DNA from: an uncultured Bacteroidota bacterium
Lineage (GTDB): Bacteria > Bacteroidota > Bacteroidia > B-17B0 > Aurantibacillaceae
Assembly (NCBI GenBank): GCA_937868675.1
Contig: CALMNJ010000031.1
Coordinates: 1 to 9,540, forward strand
DNA length: 9,540 nt
Direction of reading: 5' to 3'
Shown here: one piece after another, positions 7,387 through 9,540 of the stretch
How positions within the stretch are numbered: position 1 is the stretch's first letter
Layout of the letters: each line of letters starts with the position of its first letter
Position numbers and translations under genes: made by a program
Notes under the pieces: generated by a model
The model's input: only the letters and a program-made list of their open reading frames with translations
What the model was told of the DNA's origin: nothing
Databases searched by the model: none

Positions 7387-7806
7387 ATGGCATTAATTGT
7401 AAAAAAATCGCAACTACCTGATGCAGGGAAAGGACTGTTTACCACAAAACCAATCAAAAAGAATGCAAAAATTATTGAGTACCGCGGCGAGATAATTGAT
7501 TGGAAAGAGTATGGTAAAAGAGTGAAAGAAGATAAAGACGGGTACTTGTTCTTTATCAATAACAAGCGTTGTATCGACGCTTACCCAACCCCTCAGTACA
7601 AGGCCCGATATGCCAACGATGCGCAAGGCATAGGGCGTGTAAAAGGGCTCAGGAACAATTCAAGCTACGAGGTGTTTGGCAGCAAGTGTTTTATTGTGGC
7701 CGAGCGCGATATCAAAGCGGGCGAGGAAATCTTTGTGGATTATACCAAAGAGTACTGGGACTGCATCCGATACAACATCAAACACAATCTTTATAAGAAG
7801 AAATAA
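7387..7806 (+). CDS. Small stand-alone SET-domain protein (putative lysine methyltransferase)
   Basis: SET domains transfer a methyl group from S-adenosylmethionine to protein lysines; bacterial stand-alone members have mostly unknown substrates. The 139-residue protein is little more than the domain. It has the SAM-side loop AGKGLF (13-18), EYRGEI (31-36), RYANDAQG (74-81) where the classic RFINHSC lies, NNSSYEV (90-96), and the closing AERDIKAGEEIFVDYTKEYW (105-124) with the conserved tyrosine Y119. The C-terminal tail is basic (NLYKKK). The NDA-type core matches what I recall of bacterial SET proteins. The frame can be opened to GTG 7318, overlapping the ATPase, but those 23 extra residues resemble no SET N-terminus and contain the perfect -7 box, so ATG 7387 is chosen. 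Neighbours give no substrate clue. Confidence 0.88.
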   Translation: MALIVKKSQLPDAGKGLFTTKPIKKNAKIIEYRGEIIDWKEYGKRVKEDKDGYLFFINNKRCIDAYPTPQYKARYANDAQGIGRVKGLRNNSSYEVFGSKCFIVAERDIKAGEEIFVDYTKEYWDCIRYNIKHNLYKKK

Positions 7807-7826
7807 ACCGGCGTCAAAATCCGGTT
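7806..7826 (+). terminator. Weak hairpin after the SET gene
   Basis: AACCGG (7806-7811) and CCGGTT (7821-7826) form a perfect 6-base stem around a 9-base loop, beginning at the last base of the SET stop codon. No T-run follows, so it is not a canonical intrinsic terminator. It may weakly separate this gene from pth or protect the 3' end. Confidence 0.3.
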
Positions 7827-7835
7827 CCCGAAAAC

Positions 7836-7843
7836 TATCTTTG
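7836..7843 (+). promoter_or_regulatory. Bacteroidota -7 box for pth (TATCTTTG)
   Basis: TATCTTTG matches TAnnTTTG perfectly and lies in the 42-base gap between the SET gene and pth. Five bases separate it from the pth ATG, so transcription would start at or within about two bases of the start codon. No clear -33 TTG is seen at the usual distance. Confidence 0.6.
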
Positions 7844-7848
7844 TTGCA

Positions 7849-8415
7849 ATGAGTAAATTCCTCATAGTGGGTCTTGGCAACATTGGCGGCGAGTATGCCG
7901 ACACTCGTCATAATATTGGGTTTAAAGTTGTAGAATATCTGGCATCTGAGGCAGGGGCGAAATTTTCATCAGGCCGGTATGCCGATGTGGCTAATATAAA
8001 ACATAAAGGAAAAATACTGGTGCTTGTAAAACCCACCACGTATATGAATCTGAGCGGAAAAGCAGTAAATTATTGGCTGCAGACGGAAAAACTGGAACCT
8101 GAAAATATGCTGGTGGTGGTTGACGAAATTGCATTGCCATACGGAAAAATCCGCATTGGTCCCAAAGGCAGCGATGGCGGACACAACGGATTAAAAGACA
8201 TACAGGCCACACTGGGGCATAGTAATTATCCACGACTCAGGTTCGGCATAGGCAAAGAATATAGCAAGGGCTCGCAGGTAAATTATGTGCTTGGAGAGTG
8301 GAGCGACGAAGAACTTGCAACACTGAATGAACGAATAAAAATTGCTGCCGATGCCGTGAAAGCCTTTGCATTTGTGGGGTTGCAACGTTGCATGAACGAG
8401 TATAATAACAAATAA
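7849..8415 (+). CDS. pth: Peptidyl-tRNA hydrolase
   Basis: Pth cleaves the ester bond of peptidyl-tRNAs dropped from ribosomes, recycling tRNA in the cytoplasm. At 188 residues it has the usual length. All active-site landmarks are present: N11 in GLGNIGGEY, catalytic H21 in TRHNIGF, N67 in YMNLSGKAV, D92 in VVVDEIALPYG (aligned with E. coli D93), and N113 in GSDGGHNGLKDI. The GLGNIG form, in place of GLGNPG, is common in Bacteroidota. The ATG at 7849 places the protein start exactly where the family begins and sits five bases after a perfect -7 box. Upstream is the SET gene; downstream, 14 bases separate it from the clamp-loader gene. No oddities are seen. Confidence 0.97.
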   Translation: MSKFLIVGLGNIGGEYADTRHNIGFKVVEYLASEAGAKFSSGRYADVANIKHKGKILVLVKPTTYMNLSGKAVNYWLQTEKLEPENMLVVVDEIALPYGKIRIGPKGSDGGHNGLKDIQATLGHSNYPRLRFGIGKEYSKGSQVNYVLGEWSDEELATLNERIKIAADAVKAFAFVGLQRCMNEYNNK

Positions 8416-8417
8416 TG

Positions 8418-8425
8418 TAATTTTA
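8418..8425 (+). promoter_or_regulatory. Candidate -7 box for the delta-prime gene (TAATTTTA)
   Basis: TAATTTTA matches TAnnTTTG at all but the last base. It sits just after the pth stop and ends four bases before the GTG start at 8430. It resembles in placement the better boxes before pth and the SET gene, but is weaker, and read-through from pth is equally possible. Confidence 0.35.
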
Positions 8426-8429
8426 GGCG

Positions 8430-9540
8430 GTGCTGTATAACGACATAATTGGCCAACTTGAACCCAAACAACGCCTGCTTAAAATGGTGCACGAAGAACG
8501 TGTACCACATGCCTTGTTATTTTCAGGTGCCGAAGGATGCGGCAACCTTGCGGCGGCGGCGGCTTTCGCACAGCATCTTTTCTGCACGGCAAAAACAGAA
8601 AATGGCGCCTGCAACCATTGTCCTTCCTGCCAAAAGGTGGCCAAACTGATTCATCCCGATCTCCACCTTGTTTTCCCTATCGCTAAAAGCAAGGATGTAA
8701 AGAGCAGCGACGACCTTGTAAAAGAATTCAGAGAAGTTTTTCTGGAGCGGCCTTATATATCGCTTGGTGAATGGTTCAACGAACTTGACGCCGAGAACAA
8801 ACAGCCCATTATTCCGGTTGAACAGGCCAACGATATTTTGCGTAAACTGAGTTACACCAGTTATGAAGGATCTTACAAAATAATGATCATCTGGCAGCCC
8901 GAGAAAATGAACAACGAGGCTGCCAACAAGCTTCTGAAAATACTTGAAGAACCCCCGGAAAAAACAATTTTTATTCTTGTTGCCAATTATCCTGACCAGT
9001 TGCTCAGCACGATTTTGTCGCGCGTGCAGCAAATACCTTTTCATGCATGCGGCGAGGAAGAAATAAGCCTTGCGTTGCAAAAACAATTTGGCGTAAATGC
9101 CGATACGGCAAAGCAAACGGCCATTATGAGTAACGGAAATTACGGAGAGGCGATTCATATTCTAAAACACAGTGATGAAACGGTATCGCTGCTCACCGAT
9201 TTCCAGAATTTCATGCGACTGGCACTTAAATTTGATTGCAACAAAGCATTAGACTGGATTGATGCCTGTGCTGGTTTGGGCCGCGAAAAACAGAAGCAAT
9301 TTTTGCAATATGCTCTTGAAGTTTTACGCGACAGCCTGATGTATAATTTCGGAGAGCGCAGCCTGGTGAGGCTTAGCGGGCAGGAAAAACAATTTCTGGA
9401 AAAGTTTGCGCCGTTTATTAATCAAAAAAATTATGAACGGCTGGTTGAGGAGTTTAATAGCAACTACTATTACATTGAACGGAATGCCAACCCCAAAATA
9501 CTGTTTATGGACCTGATGCTCAAAACCAACGAGTTGATTA
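8430..9540 (+). CDS. holB: DNA polymerase III clamp-loader delta-prime subunit, 3' end off-window
   Basis: Delta-prime is the non-hydrolysing stator of the clamp loader that places the sliding clamp on primed DNA. An open frame of 370 codons runs off the right edge. It shows the AAA+ start LYNDIIGQ (2-9), a P-loop-like GAEGCGN (33-39) with Asn in place of Lys, a zinc module (C52, C61, C64, C67), HPDLHLVFP, the family-typical KMNNEAANKLLKILEEPP, and SRV (197-199) where many relatives have SRC. The frame is closed by TAG at 8424-8426, and GTG at 8430 is the first start codon after it. The next residues align with the family N-terminus, so GTG is the likely start. Loss of the P-loop lysine fits a subunit that need not bind ATP. 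Length suggests the stop lies close beyond the window. Confidence 0.93.
   Translation, partial: MLYNDIIGQLEPKQRLLKMVHEERVPHALLFSGAEGCGNLAAAAAFAQHLFCTAKTENGACNHCPSCQKVAKLIHPDLHLVFPIAKSKDVKSSDDLVKEFREVFLERPYISLGEWFNELDAENKQPIIPVEQANDILRKLSYTSYEGSYKIMIIWQPEKMNNEAANKLLKILEEPPEKTIFILVANYPDQLLSTILSRVQQIPFHACGEEEISLALQKQFGVNADTAKQTAIMSNGNYGEAIHILKHSDETVSLLTDFQNFMRLALKFDCNKALDWIDACAGLGREKQKQFLQYALEVLRDSLMYNFGERSLVRLSGQEKQFLEKFAPFINQKNYERLVEEFNSNYYYIERNANPKILFMDLMLKTNELI

Noticed and set aside
8401..8406. TATAAT resembling a sigma-70 -10 box before the delta-prime gene
   Set aside because: It encodes Tyr-Asn near the pth C-terminus, lacks a correctly spaced -35, and Bacteroidota use a different -7 element.
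8523..9158. Long open frame of 211 codons on the minus strand
   Set aside because: It lies antisense to the well-supported delta-prime gene, its translation resembles no family, and open antisense frames are common opposite real genes.

Overview
The window reads as a stretch of chromosome from a member of the Bacteroidota. Three things point there: the Bacteroidota-type substrate-binding protein, permease and ATPase set; start-proximal TAnnTTTG-like -7 promoter boxes instead of TATAAT; and protein details such as the pth N-terminus (GLGNIGGEY) and the delta-prime opening (LYNDIIGQ). Coding density is very high. I see no tRNA, rRNA, CRISPR, insertion sequence, phage gene or other sign of a mobile region. 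All genes are on the + strand.

Layout. Bases 1-106 are a short upstream region with two small dyads and a weak -7 box. Next comes a tightly packed run of five genes (107-7321). It holds mfd (transcription-repair coupling factor), a small HAMP-less sensor histidine kinase without a partner response regulator, a lipoprotein substrate-binding protein, a FecCD/BtuC-type permease and a matching ATPase. Every junction in this run is a short overlap or a zero-base abutment, so the five are very probably co-transcribed and translationally coupled. After it come three separately promoted genes: a small SET-domain protein (7387-7806), pth for peptidyl-tRNA hydrolase (7849-8415), and the start of the gene for the clamp-loader delta-prime subunit (GTG at 8430, running off the right edge).

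How the genes work together. The binding protein, permease and ATPase form a complete type II ABC importer for a metal chelate, heme or corrinoid. The substrate cannot be fixed from this window. The histidine kinase is embedded in the same run and may sense import or ligand status, but that is inference. Mfd, Pth and delta-prime are housekeeping proteins of repair, translation and replication. No gene-free stretch exceeds 110 bases.

Nothing here is a clear undescribed system. The points most worth a second look are the orphan kinase coupled to an importer behind mfd, the start-proximal promoter boxes that imply leaderless or nearly leaderless mRNAs, and the stand-alone bacterial SET protein.
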